Source: Agarophyton chilense
Lineage: Eukaryota; Rhodophyta; Florideophyceae; Gracilariales; Gracilariaceae
Reading direction: 5' to 3'
Length of the DNA stretch: 64,000 nucleotides
NCBI GenBank assembly: GCA_030374765.1
Contig: JARGXX010000098.1
Coordinates: forward strand, 930,001 to 994,000
The notes below the pieces were generated by a model that did no database searches, was not told where the DNA came from, and was given only the letters and a program-made list of their open reading frames with translations. The position numbers and the translations under genes are program-made. Positions 1 through 10,292 of this stretch are shown piece by piece (position 1 is the first letter of the stretch; the number at the start of each line of letters is the position of its first letter).

Positions 1-8
1 AGTTGTAG

Positions 9-1712
9 GACGCCCCGGTGCGGGGAGTCGCCGATGACCTTCGTACCCTGAGGAGGGATGTGAACTCCCTTTTGGAAAGCTTTGGTACCCCTGGGGTCTT
101 TATCCAGGAGTACCGGAGCCTCGTGGAGGAACACCGCGTGCAAGCGGAACGCTTCTGAGCTCGGCTGGACACCCTCGGGGCCATTATCCGTATGGGCGGA
201 GACGCAGAAGCCTCGAAGGATAAACCCGACGTTTCAGAAGACGAAGAACACCGCTCCGCTAAACGAGACCGCCGCAAGTCCAAGAAGAGGGTTCACCTCC
301 AAGAGGATTTATCGGATTCCGATCCCAATCGCTTGCCATCGAGTTCGTCCTCCGAATCTTTGGATAGTGAAGATGAACGCCGGTCATCCCGGGCGACTCG
401 GTCGAAGGCTACTTACACCTCTCAAGGGGCAATCCGTACCCGGAAGAAGGGTAGGAAACACCTTGGATTTAGGGAGCTGAAGCCGACGAATCCTCTCTAT
501 CGGAAGCTGCTATCGTACCGCTTTTACCGGTTGGATAACCCTTCGGGAGATCGAACATCCCGCGGAACGGGTAAGGTCAAGGACTACATCAAAAGGCTGA
601 GCATCACCCTACAGAAGGGGGAGTTCACAGGAACAGACCCAATTCTGGTGCTCGATTTCCTTGCGAGGTTCGTCCAGGAGGCTGACATCCTCGGTATGAG
701 TGAAGCGCAAGCGTATCTTGCATTACCCTATTTCTTAAAGGGAATGGCTGAAGACCAGTTCAACTCCGTCCGTGGATCATCTCGAGCCTCGGAAGGGGGA
801 GTCACGTGCTGGCCCGAAGCGGTGCAGTACCTCTTGAGGTCATACGCTACTGGAAATGCGATTCAGGAAGCAATCCTTGCATTAAGGGATACGCGGCAGA
901 AGCCGATGGAAACCGAAACGGTGTATTCAACTCGCTTGAATAAAGCGTTTCACCGATGCGGGAATGTATTCCCCGCCTACGAGAGATGCTCCATGTTTGT
1001 GGATGGTTTAGACCCCTCGATAAGGGCATTGGTTGCCCGACATCGGGAAGAGAAGCGCAAGCTGACCTACTTGGAACTGGTTCAGTACGCCCAGGCTGAG
1101 GGGGATACTCTCCGTGCCCGGCAGAACCGAAAGAGTCGGCCGACACGTGCACTCCTCGCCGATGGAGGTAACTCGTCTTTGTCACTCGCAGGAGGCCCTG
1201 CCCCTGAGCGGGTCAATGATAACATTCACTTCATGATAAGTAACCCCGAATCTATGGGTACGTCTGAGTTGCCGTCGACATCCACTCCGACTACGGATGA
1301 AGACCCTGCGCTCTATACCCACGGACGGAGGGTGCCAGCCGCATCGCTACCTTTTGCAAATACCGCCGCTCGGTTCTCTCGCCCCGGATGGAGGGATACA
1401 GTACCACGTCGCGTGGATTCACGTCCACAACCGAACCCGGCAGAGCTGATTTGCTATTTGTGTTACCTCCGTGGTCACAAAGCACCAGACTGCACATTTC
1501 CCCTGCGGGAGGGTTCACGAATTATCGCTCAGTACAAGGCTCTGACCCCTGAGGAGAAAGCTCGAGTCCCGAGTAGGTCCTATGAGGAACAAAGGATACT
1601 CCGAGCTCACCTTGCTGACAGGGATACAGAACTTGTACCCGCGAACGGGGAACAACCGGTCCCCTTCGAGGCAGCTGCACCGAATTCGGTGGGGTCCGCT
1701 TCGAAAAACTAA
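9..1712 (+). pseudogene. gag: gag of element 1 (nucleocapsid zinc knuckle)
   Basis: This is the structural polyprotein that packages element RNA. The frame has a stop at 6-8 and a TGA at 156-158, and is open from there to the TAA at 1710-1712. The visible start at ATG 192 gives 506 residues. The N-terminal stretch is acidic, serine-rich and basic by turns. The middle resembles retrotransposon gag capsid regions and aligns with the gag of element 2. A CX2CX4HX4C knuckle lies near 1450-1495 (CYLCYLRGHKAPDC). The sequence 5' of 156 reads as a heptad-like helix in the same frame and aligns loosely with the coiled-coil part of the element 2 gag. The true start is probably outside the window. Confidence 0.8.
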
Positions 1713-1736
1713 ACTTGGGAGTCTCCCCTGCGGGAG
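1703..1736 (+). promoter_or_regulatory. Candidate -1 frameshift site at the gag/pol junction of element 1
   Basis: The gag codons end TCG AAA AAC TAA. The pol frame is -1 relative to gag and is open across this point. A hairpin CTCCC-ctgc-GGGAG lies at 1723-1736, 13 nt after the AAC codon. Element 2 (GAA AAC TAA) and element 4 (GAA AAC GCC TAG) have the same arrangement with pol again in -1. The heptamer is not the canonical X XXY YYZ, so slippage is an inference. Confidence 0.5.
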
Positions 1737-4700
1737 GGGCGTCTTCTAAGCCGGAGTTGAAGACGCCCGAGGCGCTCCAGCTTCGCTCCCCAGCTGTGAC
1801 TATCCTTTCAAGGAGAACGGCTGACACCGACGTTAACTCGGGATACTTTAGTGTCCTCCGTCGCCCGTGGATACGGTCCCGTAATCTCCGTATTCCGGAT
1901 CGAGTTATGGTAATGGCCAAGCGGAATTATAAAGTATTCGCCGACTTCGGCCTGTCCAACCAGTTTATGGTTCGTCAAATATCTGTCCTGGATACAGGAG
2001 CCGCTCCTAACTTAATTCATGTTGAATTGTTACCCCCGCTGCTCCGGGTTCAAGTTCGTACCGGTCCACGTTTAGATATCGCCGATGCGAACAACAACCC
2101 GCTACGGACACTGGGTACAATTTGCCTCATGGTGAGGTTAGGCTCCTATCTCGTTCAACTAGAGTTTATTGTATGCAAGTCACTTCCAGCACCAGTCAAA
2201 CTGGGTTGTGACTTTTGCAACCGCTTCGTGGAAGCCATCCGTCCTCGGAATAGAACTGTGGAACTCGAAGACGGGTCTACGATCCCAATCGTTCGTAAAC
2301 CCTTACAGGGAGCAGCGCGAACACGCGTTCTTCTCCTTGTCGCGCAGGAATCTGTGACGAAGGACCCGGTGTCTACACGGGTAAAGGTTGCGAAGTCAGT
2401 GGCTATCCCGCCAGAAACCCAGGTTTGGGTCACAGTTGTTACCAAGCAAATTGGTGTGCATGTGGTACAACCGAACCCGTCTCTGTATACGCGGCGTCAA
2501 CTCGCCCTTGCGAATGGGGTTGTCTCCGTGGAACCGGATAAACCTTTCAAGGTTTTGGTAGCCAACTTTGGAAAGACAACGCAGCATTTGGTCAAACACC
2601 AGATCCTGGGTTCTGTTCTTCCACACCCGCATGCGGTCGTACCTACAAAGATCTCTATCGCAGAGGTCTTTGGTGTGGCGGACCCTAAGGAGGGGGAGGA
2701 CACTGCCGAAATCGCGGAAGACGGTGAGCATACGACTGCAGCTCCACACGCTGAACACTTTAAACCTCAGAAGGTTACGGCCCCTATCACTGGAGCAGAC
2801 CAGACGGATCCTGTTCAGGAATTGGAGAAATGGGATCTCAACCATGTAACCGCATCTCATCGGGAGAAGCTGAGGCACATGCTTTGTGAATTTACCCCCA
2901 TGTGGGATGGTTCCCTTGGAACTATTGGGATTACAGAACACCGCATCGACTTGTTACCGAACACTCGGCCTCTTGCCCAACACCCTTACAGGGCTGGACC
3001 GAAAGCTCGGGAAGAGGAGAAATCTCAGGTGGAGAAGATGCTTAAAGCGGGCGTAATTGAACCTGCCCAGTCCGTTTGGGCCTCACCAGTGGTGTAAGTT
3101 CCGAAACCGGATGGATCGTGGCGTTTCTGCATCGATTACAGACGCCTGAACGAGGTAACCATTAAGGATGTGTACCCGATCCCTCGGATGGACGAATACA
3201 TCGACTCCCTTGGGAGCGCTACTGTTTTCTCTACCCTCGACGCCAATTCGGGCTACTGGCAAGTCCTTATTAGAGAGGAAGATCGAGACAAAACGGATTT
3301 CGTGTGTCATCAAGGACTTTTCCGATTCCGGAGGATGCCTTTTGGGTTGACAAATGCCCCCGCAACGTTTCAACGGGCGGTAGACATTCTGTTGACTCCC
3401 TTCCAGTGGAGGACGTTTCTAGTGTATTTAGACGACATTATTGTCTTCTCCAACAACCTGGATGACCACCTCGAACACGTCAGGGACGTAATGAAGATAC
3501 TCCGCGACGCGGGAATCACCTTGAAACTCAAGAAGTGCGAGTTTTTCACCGATTCGGTTAAGTATCTGGGTCATATCATCCGTCCCGGACAGCTTTCAAT
3601 CGATGAAGTACGAGTGAAATCCTTGAAGGAAGCAAAACACCCGAAAACTCAAACGGAGTTGCGATCCTTCTTAGGTCTGTGTAACGTGTATCGCCGATTC
3701 GTCCCGAACTTTGCGGATATTGCCACCGCCCTCAACAGGCTCCTGACGAAGGGACAACCAGTTGAACTGGAACCTTTTGGCGACGCGGAAGCGTCTGCCT
3801 TCACGGCACTGGTGAATGCCGTAACATCACCGCCAATCTTGGCTCTACCCAATCCTGGGCTCCCTTACGAAGTGGACACCGATGCTAGTGCAAACCAAGT
3901 AGGGTGTGCACTGTTCCAATCCTCTGAGGATGGTGAACGTCACCCTATTGGGTACTGGTCACGTTCCCTGAATGTCCATGAAAGGAACTACTCGGTCTCC
4001 GAGAAAGAATGTTTAGCCGTTGTGTGGGCCTTAGCTACACTTCGCCCCTATCTGATGGGTACTCGTTTCAAAGTCCATACGGACCACGAATGCTTGCGTT
4101 GGCTCCTGGAGATCTCCGAACCCTCGGGCCGCCTTATGCGCTGGCGTCTCCGACTGTCGGAATTCGACTTTGAGATCCTGTACAAGAAAGGGAAGCTGAA
4201 CACTCACGCTGATGCACTATCCCGCTTGGGAACCACAGCGGAAACGGAACCCTACGAGGACGATGACATCCCATGTTTTATGGTATCGGACCTCGAGGGA
4301 GGAGCTCAACTGCTGACGGATGATGTTTGTGACGATATACTCGTCAACGAGAGTCTGGATTCGCCGACCGGCTCTTTTATACCTATCTCTCCAAAGGAGA
4401 TGATACGCGAGTAACAGCTCGACCCATTCTGTACACGGATTCGGGCTAGCCTCAACGGAAGATTTCAGTTACCTTTCGAGGACGACGATCAGGGTTACCT
4501 AATCAGGACCGTTGGACCTCGCCCGAGGATAGTGGTGCCGCACACCCTACAACAGAGGGTATTACACCTCACTCACTATGTGAAGGTTGGCGCCCACCCC
4601 GGGGGAAGAAAACTGTACCTCACGTTGAGAAGGGACTTTTACTGGCCGGCAATGGCATTCGATTGTTACGCCGTCAGACGGGCCTGCGCCAATTGCGCCA

Positions 4701-6247
4701 AGAATGACGTCAAACTTCGGAAGCACTCAAAGAAGTTGACGCTGTTCCCGGCACGGGCTCCACTCGAATTCGTGGCCATAGACATCCTAGGGGAGTTTAT
4801 CAGGACGCCCCGAGGTCATCGGTATCTGCTTGTCATTTCTGACAGATTCTCTAAGCTAACGAGAACTGTGCCGCTGAAGCGGATCACCGCCGCTACCGTC
4901 GCGCAAGCGTTCGTGACCCATTGGGTGTTCGTATATGGACCGCCGGTGCAGTTGTTATCCGACAACGGAGGGCAATTCGCATCAAAGTTCTTTCAGGATG
5001 TATGTCGAATCCTTGATGTAAGGAATTTATTTGTTACTACGTATCACCCTCAGGAGAATGGCCGTTTGGAGAGGTTCAACCGCACGATACTCAACGCTTT
5101 GAGATCGTATGTTGCGGATCACCCCAAAAATTGGGACTTGTACACAGACGCTATCACGTATGCATACAACACCCAGGTACATTGGGTTACATCGTTATCC
5201 CCATTCGAACTGGTACTGTCGAGGACACCGCCGCCGGTCGCCATCGAGGCTCAACCGACGCTGTCGACATACCCGTCACCGGGATTGTACCGAGAAGCCT
5301 GGAAGGAGTGGCTTACGAAGATGGTGCCGATAGCCCGGAAAGCAATGGACAAAGCTCAACGCGCCCACAAGAATGACTTTGACAATCGGGTTCGCAAACC
5401 TCTACCTCAAGTGGAGCCTGACGACTTCGTCTCCCTTCGAAAGGAATACTACAATCCTGAAAAGGAACGTAGGCACAAGCTTTCGCCAATTGTGGACGGA
5501 CCCTATCGGGTGGTTTCTGTAGACCCGGACACGGTGGTATTGGATATCGCTAACCGCCACGAACGGATCTCCAGGGACCGCATCACACGAGCGCCCAACC
5601 CAAATGTGGAAGTGGTATCGGCACCAACGCCCTCCACAGGGGATGATTCAACGGAAGTTAACCCGTCAGGCGGAGATTCGAACACCCGCCCCGTTATACT
5701 TCCGCACCCGGAACGTGGTTTAACAGACCTACCGGAAACTTCGGATACTCCCGAACCTGGGCCCGCTCCCTCAAGGGCCCAGTCAACGAACTCTTACAGA
5801 GTTACTCCCCCACCGGAGGTGATCAAGCCTCCTGGCTCTCCGCCTAAGGAGGGGGAGGAGGACTTAGTTCCTTCGCAGGACGATATTTCGGCGTCAGCCA
5901 GTCGCCCTAACGGGGAATCTAGTTCTCGCAGTGAGATGGCGAGCCCGACCGAGCCGGCGACAGAGAAGTCACAACCCCAGCGTATGGGTAGCGACATCAC
6001 CGCCGACCCAGCCGAGCACGACGTCAGAAAAGATGACGAAAACCCGCCTAGGGAGAGTCGTGTGGAGAACTCCGCACCCGGAACGCCTACAGAGCCGACG
6101 ATCACCCGCCGCCGCGGACGAGACACTGAGGTGTCGCACACTCAAACCCCGCTTTCTCGGGAACGAGCTGTGTCAGTGGACGCGCACGGGGAAGATCTCG
6201 ACGACGAGGTTGACCAAATTTGGCTCTCCGTTATGGAATGGGAATAG
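1713..6247 (+). pseudogene. pol: pol of element 1: protease, RT, RNase H, integrase
   Basis: One reading frame runs through 4.5 kb with only two stops, TAA 3095-3097 and TAA 4412-4414. The aspartic protease motif VLDTGAAPN lies near 1985. The RT starts around 2930. The first stop falls between WASPVV and VPKPDG in its N-terminal part, and the polymerase box YLDDI is near 3427. RNase H lies near 3870-4220 (VDTDAS, DHECLRW, THADALSRL). The second stop is in the RNase H-integrase linker. The integrase has an H2C2 finger near 4565-4700 and a DDE core (AIDILG, LSDNGG, ENGRLERFN). A GPY/F-type module (GPYRVVSV) is near 5500. A long proline- and acid-rich tail ends at 6247. The only other disruption is the frame change before the chromodomain. 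Confidence 0.9.
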
Positions 6248-6746
6248 GAACTGCTATAGAGACACTCGAACCCTCAGGAATGGGAAAGAAATGAGTGAGA
6301 CCCGTCGGTGACAGCTCAGGAGAGTGCTAGCGCGTGTCGAAAGCGCCACCTCACATCCGCTTGCGGAGTGGCAGCCGGCGCCCGCGCATTTATGTGGCAC
6401 ACGTCGAATGGCACCGAGCCAATCAAAAGGCTCTGACGACCAACCGTCGCGCAAACCGCCTCCGTCGCACGGCGCATTGCACAATAGCAACCTTCGTCCC
6501 CGTAGCTCTGGTTGACGTTGAAGTCTTACCCCCCTGAGATTGGAGACGCTACTCCGTCGCGGTTTCTCAACCGTGACAAAATCTAAGAACACCGTTGTTA
6601 TCGGAAAGATCTAAGCTTTAAGAAGAACCCAAAAGTGAGCCGTTTTGACTCCGTAGACGGAAGTTACAACGTAGCCCACAGGCCATTCGGCGCCGTTCGG
6701 ACGAAGTGCTAAGACCCAATCGCAACACGGAAAAGAACCCACCGGG
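6248..6746 (+). other. Broken linker between integrase tail and chromodomain, element 1
   Basis: No long ORF in the pol frame crosses this 0.5 kb. By position it matches the low-complexity Pro/Ser/Thr/Arg linker seen in element 3 at about 12009-12700, so it was probably coding and is now frameshifted. It holds at about 6352-6388 a stretch nearly identical to one in the antisense ORF at 7579-7618. Confidence 0.5.
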
Positions 6747-7037
6747 GTGTGTCTAGACCCTACGTTGACACCCTCAAGGGAACTAGAGCGTTCCAAGATG
6801 GAACAGAAGCCCGAAAAGGGAAAAGTGTACCCGCAGGAATTCGTTATCGATCGCATCGTGCGTCACATCTACACCCCCGAAGGAGAAGTCCGCTACCAAG
6901 TCCGATGGTACGGATTCTCGCCTGATGAGGATACAGTGGAACCCATTGAGCACCTTTCGAGGTCTAAGGTTTTATCCTATCACCGACGCGCTCGGGTAAC
7001 CTTGCCTCCAAATCTGGATCGTGCCCAAGTCGGGTAA
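6747..7037 (+). pseudogene. Chromodomain end of element 1 pol
   Basis: The peptide FVIDRIVRHIYTPEGEVRYQ followed by VRWYGFSPDEDTVEPIEHL has the chromodomain pattern of three strands (R-Y-x-V-R-W-x-G), W/V-E-P and a C-terminal helix. Chromodomains at the integrase C-terminus define chromoviruses and are thought to guide integration into modified chromatin. The frame differs from the main pol frame, so it is a displaced pol end rather than a separate gene. It ends DRAQVG-stop, like the element 3 copy. Confidence 0.8.
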
Positions 7038-7395
7038 GCCACCACGGGAACTGGTGTGGATGCGACCTCGAAGTGAGGAAGATGTTAGACCTCTGAAGAG
7101 GAATTGAGGAGAGTATCCCGAAGAACACGTATTGAGAGGGAATGTCTACTGGCCCTCGGCCTAGGGCCGTTAACCGGGGAACACAGCACCGGTTATCGGG
7201 ACAGTTTATGATGAAAAAAAAGAAAAAAAGAAGACCCACGAAGTGGAGAAGAAGATTAAGAAGAAGATTGGACCCTAGGAAGGGAAGAAGATGAAGACGA
7301 AAATGAAGAAGATGCTAAGAAGGAAGAAGCAAAGAAGTAGAAGTTAAGATCCTAGGAAGGAAGAAGAAAAAAGTTATGCAAATATCAGAAGTTTA
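7038..7395 (+). other. Purine-rich (GA) tract between pol and the convergent antisense ORF
   Basis: The + strand is strikingly rich in AAGAAG-like triplets from about 7205 to 7370, with almost no pyrimidine runs. It lies exactly where the sense pol transcript and the antisense ORF meet tail to tail. Elements 3 (about 12990-13100 +) and 2 (about 43795-43900, pyrimidine-rich on + because the element is on -) have the same feature. No convincing ORF is present. Confidence 0.6.
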
Positions 7396-7440
7396 CTATT
7401 GTCGCCAAGCTATGGACTCCACAATTGCCCGAAGGCGGAA

Positions 7441-9297
7441 CTACGGGAAGCCCGAGGAGGGACCCGCCCCACCGTTGGGATTCTGACCCTGATGGTACGC
7501 CGAGGCGAAAGCCAACATCTGGCTCACATCCGTCATACCCTGGGGAATCGGAATGCCCGCGTTCACGAGGCCTTGTCGCACACTATCCGCTTGCGGAGTG
7601 GCAACCGGCGCCTGCGCAAGGGTGTTCACACCCCACCCGGGGGGAGCAGATGGACCGCCACTGGATGCATTCGCCGCCGCAGTTGAGGTCGTTCCCACTG
7701 GTTGGAAGGGTGCAGATGGCTCCACAGGGAGTACTCCACTAGGAGCTGGCATGTCGTTATCCAACGCTGGATCGTCCAGGTCTACTGGAGGCTCGTACTC
7801 GTAATCGTCGGTATAAATGAACCCCGTCGGGTGTCCCACCGGCATCGGTCGAGGCGAGTCAATCAGCGCCCGTGCTTGCGCCGCGCTGATGCGAACCCCT
7901 TCGAAGGGATTGTAATAGACCCAGTTACCGGAGCCCGGATCGTACCGGCCAGGAGACTTGTCTCGCGCGGATCCTTCCCCTGCGGGCTGATTCGCCACTG
8001 GAACTCGATCCCACTGGGTGTTGTCGATCACGTCTAAGATTGGATACAGGTCCTGCACGTTGCTGGCCGAACCCAACGCTGGGACAAGGTCGATCTGACG
8101 CATGATGGTCCGTAGCATCGGAGGAATATACCAGATACGGAAATGGTCATGAGCATCCCAGAGGAGGTGCGCCGCTACGCGGGCTGCCCACTCGGCTGCA
8201 ACGAGGGCCCAGTATCCCGAGTTCGGGTCGTGCATCAAACGAGACCCGATATAGTAGATACATGGGGGCAGTTCAGCAAAGCACCCTCGGGGGACCTCGA
8301 CCTTACTCTACCAAGCTGGAAGGGGCACGAATCGCCCAACCTTCGCCTTGTTACGGATACGCTTCAGTTCCACGTGAGGATACGGGACAAGGAACCCGAA
8401 ACGGGAGCGCGAGCGGCGCTCGAATCGCACGCGTCGATCGAACCCATACTGGGTAAACTGCCGTTGAAGGTACCTGAATTCAGCCCGAAGGATGGGACGA
8501 CTCCATTGGAGCATATCTTCTCGGAGAGGAAAACCCGGTCCGCAGAACTCGGCTTCGGGAAAGGCTGCCAGGTTATCCCCGTAGGAGACCTCACCGTACG
8601 TGCGGTAATAGGCGACATCGAACCCGTACTCCGGGGGAACCAGATGGTCAAAGCGTGACCTCTCCAATCGCTGGTAGGACAGAGCCGCCATCGCTGCGCG
8701 CGCCTTGTCCAGGGACTCCCCGCGACTGCGGTATAGATACTGAGGCTCTATGGCTACCCGTGCCCTCCAATCGGGAGAACGTACAACCTCAACAGGTAGG
8801 ACACCCGGCAATAGGCCGTCCTCCACGTAGGAGTTGATGAGCTCATCGTCGCGAACCGCTGTCGGATGGAACCACGGAGCGCGGGAATATATCACCGGAT
8901 CGGTAAGGGGACTCCACCTTCGAAAGGATTCGTTTGAGATCCAACCTCTGGAGTTTGCTACCAAGGGCATCGCATGAGCGGAGTTCCACGCCACCGCGGT
9001 GATGGCCAAATCCTCCTGAGGATGTCGGTTGCCCGCCGAGGCGGAAGGTTCGGTACCTGACGGAGCCGCATCCAAACCGGAGAAATATCCACCCTGCTGG
9101 GGAGCTTCGTTGTCCGCCGTCGCGGAGGCCGATGGCCCCGAGAGTGGGTTGAGGACGTATGGGTTCATTCCCTTGAGAGGGTTGGTTGAGACTTCTGTTG
9201 CAAGAAGTTGCTTATCGCCGGAAGTCGGAGGAGTAGGAGAAAGTTGTACCGATGTGCCGGTTTTGTGGCGATCCCCAGAAGTGGTGAAGGACCCCAT
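7441..9297 (-). pseudogene. Antisense accessory ORF of element 1 (aORF)
   Basis: This is a long ORF opposite to gag-pol, of unknown function. From ATG 9297 it reads about 618 codons with one stop, TAG 8308-8310. Its start lies about 80 bp inside the 3' LTR, with TATATATA at 9309-9316 on the correct strand just upstream. The N-terminal third is Ser/Pro/Ala-rich. The conserved core has APWFHPTAVRDDEL, YQRLERSRF, a basic RRSRSRFGFLVPY block, then a second block around DPNSGYW and LWDAHDHFRIWYIPP. An acidic Pro-rich tail and a short terminal helix follow. The same protein is found at 13183-15051 (-) and 41905-43731 (+), always convergent with pol. I recognise no known family. A capsid, envelope or silencing-suppressor role would be a guess. 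Confidence 0.75.
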
Positions 9298-9365
9298 TGG
9301 GAGAGCAGTATATATAGGGACCGGAACGCGAGACACCCGCGGCTTGGAATGTTCTTCCTCGTCTT

Positions 9366-9378
9366 AAGGAGGGGGAGA
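9366..9378 (+). promoter_or_regulatory. Polypurine tract of element 1
   Basis: AAGGAGGGGGAGA immediately precedes the TG of the 3' LTR, the expected primer site for plus-strand synthesis. The element 3 LTR at 15087 is preceded by AAGGAGGGGGATA, which supports both LTR starts. Confidence 0.75.
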
Positions 9379-10292
9379 TGTAGAGCAACGCCCAGTTAGG
9401 GGATACTTGAAGATGCAACTCATAGAATGAGGATTGAACCCTCCGAGGGTTATGATTATGATCCCCTCTAAGGTGTGCTGAGGTGGCACTGTTTTCTGGT
9501 TAGAATTCGTCTATAAGGGAAAATTCGGATGGCCCATGGTTGGATTGGCCCCGTGATACACGTGGCTTAATTTTGGCACCGAATTTCGGATATTTGTAGA
9601 ACGTTGGACTTTTGGGCCCTGACAGTTGGATCTTCACGTGTATGGCCCTGAGCAGGTGTGCACTACTGTAGAGTTTAGTTAGTGGGCCCTACTTAGGGAG
9701 ATGAGATCTGACAGTCCGAAGCTCAAAGTAAATGGGAACCAAGGTTGGTCTTCGATACCTTTATAGGTTCTTCGTCGCCATCGCTTCGGCCTTACAACCC
9801 GGAACGGGCTCTGGTTAGCAACGCCTGCGTAGGGACACGACTCCACTTGGAGAGTGCCCACGTTTGGGTTCCGTGCAACCACCCCCTTGGGACCGCTCAG
9901 ACGACCTGCGTGCACGATACCCCGTGGGGGTTCTGCTTACTTGTTGCGTGCTTTTTGTGTTTCCTTTCGAGGACAGGTTTTCGCCCCTGTATTGGGTTTC
10001 TTTTGTTGTTTCGCCCCTTTTCTGGTTCTCGGGTCCGGTGCCTGTTAGTGCCCGACCCTCGCCTCGTTTTTCCTCTTCGCCGGATTTTCCCCCATCCTTT
10101 GGGATACCCATACCCATTCCCGATCCAACGGTTTCTACCCCTCACCTCCGTCGGTACTGCCGGAATCCCCCGTGGGAGTTACACCCCACACTACGGGTGG
10201 AACGGAGGGCTCTGTCTCTGAGTCCGCCTCCCCCAGGGAGCAAGGCTTCGAACACCTTGAGAGCACTTCCCGTCGCCGGGTTTTGCTCCACA
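9379..10292 (+). repeat. 3' LTR of element 1 (914 bp)
   Basis: It starts TGTAGAGC and ends GCTCCACA, an 8-bp terminal inverted repeat with one mismatch. It follows a polypurine tract and is related along its length to the LTR at 15087-15974; both contain a T-rich block with GTTTCGCCCCTGT-like sequence. Integrase homology of element 3 begins directly after 10292. The ORFs inside it are not shared with other proteins and look fortuitous. Confidence 0.72.

Larger units (their letters stand above)
1..10292 (+). mobile_element. Element 1: chromodomain Ty3/gypsy retrotransposon, 5' end outside window
   Basis: The order on the + strand is gag, protease, reverse transcriptase, RNase H, integrase and chromodomain, the Ty3/gypsy (chromovirus) order. 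An antisense accessory ORF, a polypurine tract and a 3' LTR follow. The 5' LTR and the start of gag lie left of the window. The ORFs carry in-frame stops, so this copy is not autonomous. The LTR end at 10292 abuts the integrase part of another element, which suggests that element 1 inserted into element 3. Confidence 0.88.

Noticed and set aside
3095-4414. In-frame stops in pol read as programmed recoding
   Set aside because: The RT stops of elements 1 and 2 are at different residues, so a conserved recoding signal is not supported; plain mutation is simpler.
9745-10221. ORFs on both strands inside the element 1 LTR
   Set aside because: They lie fully inside a repeat with LTR ends, have biased composition, and are not shared in the related LTR at 15087.
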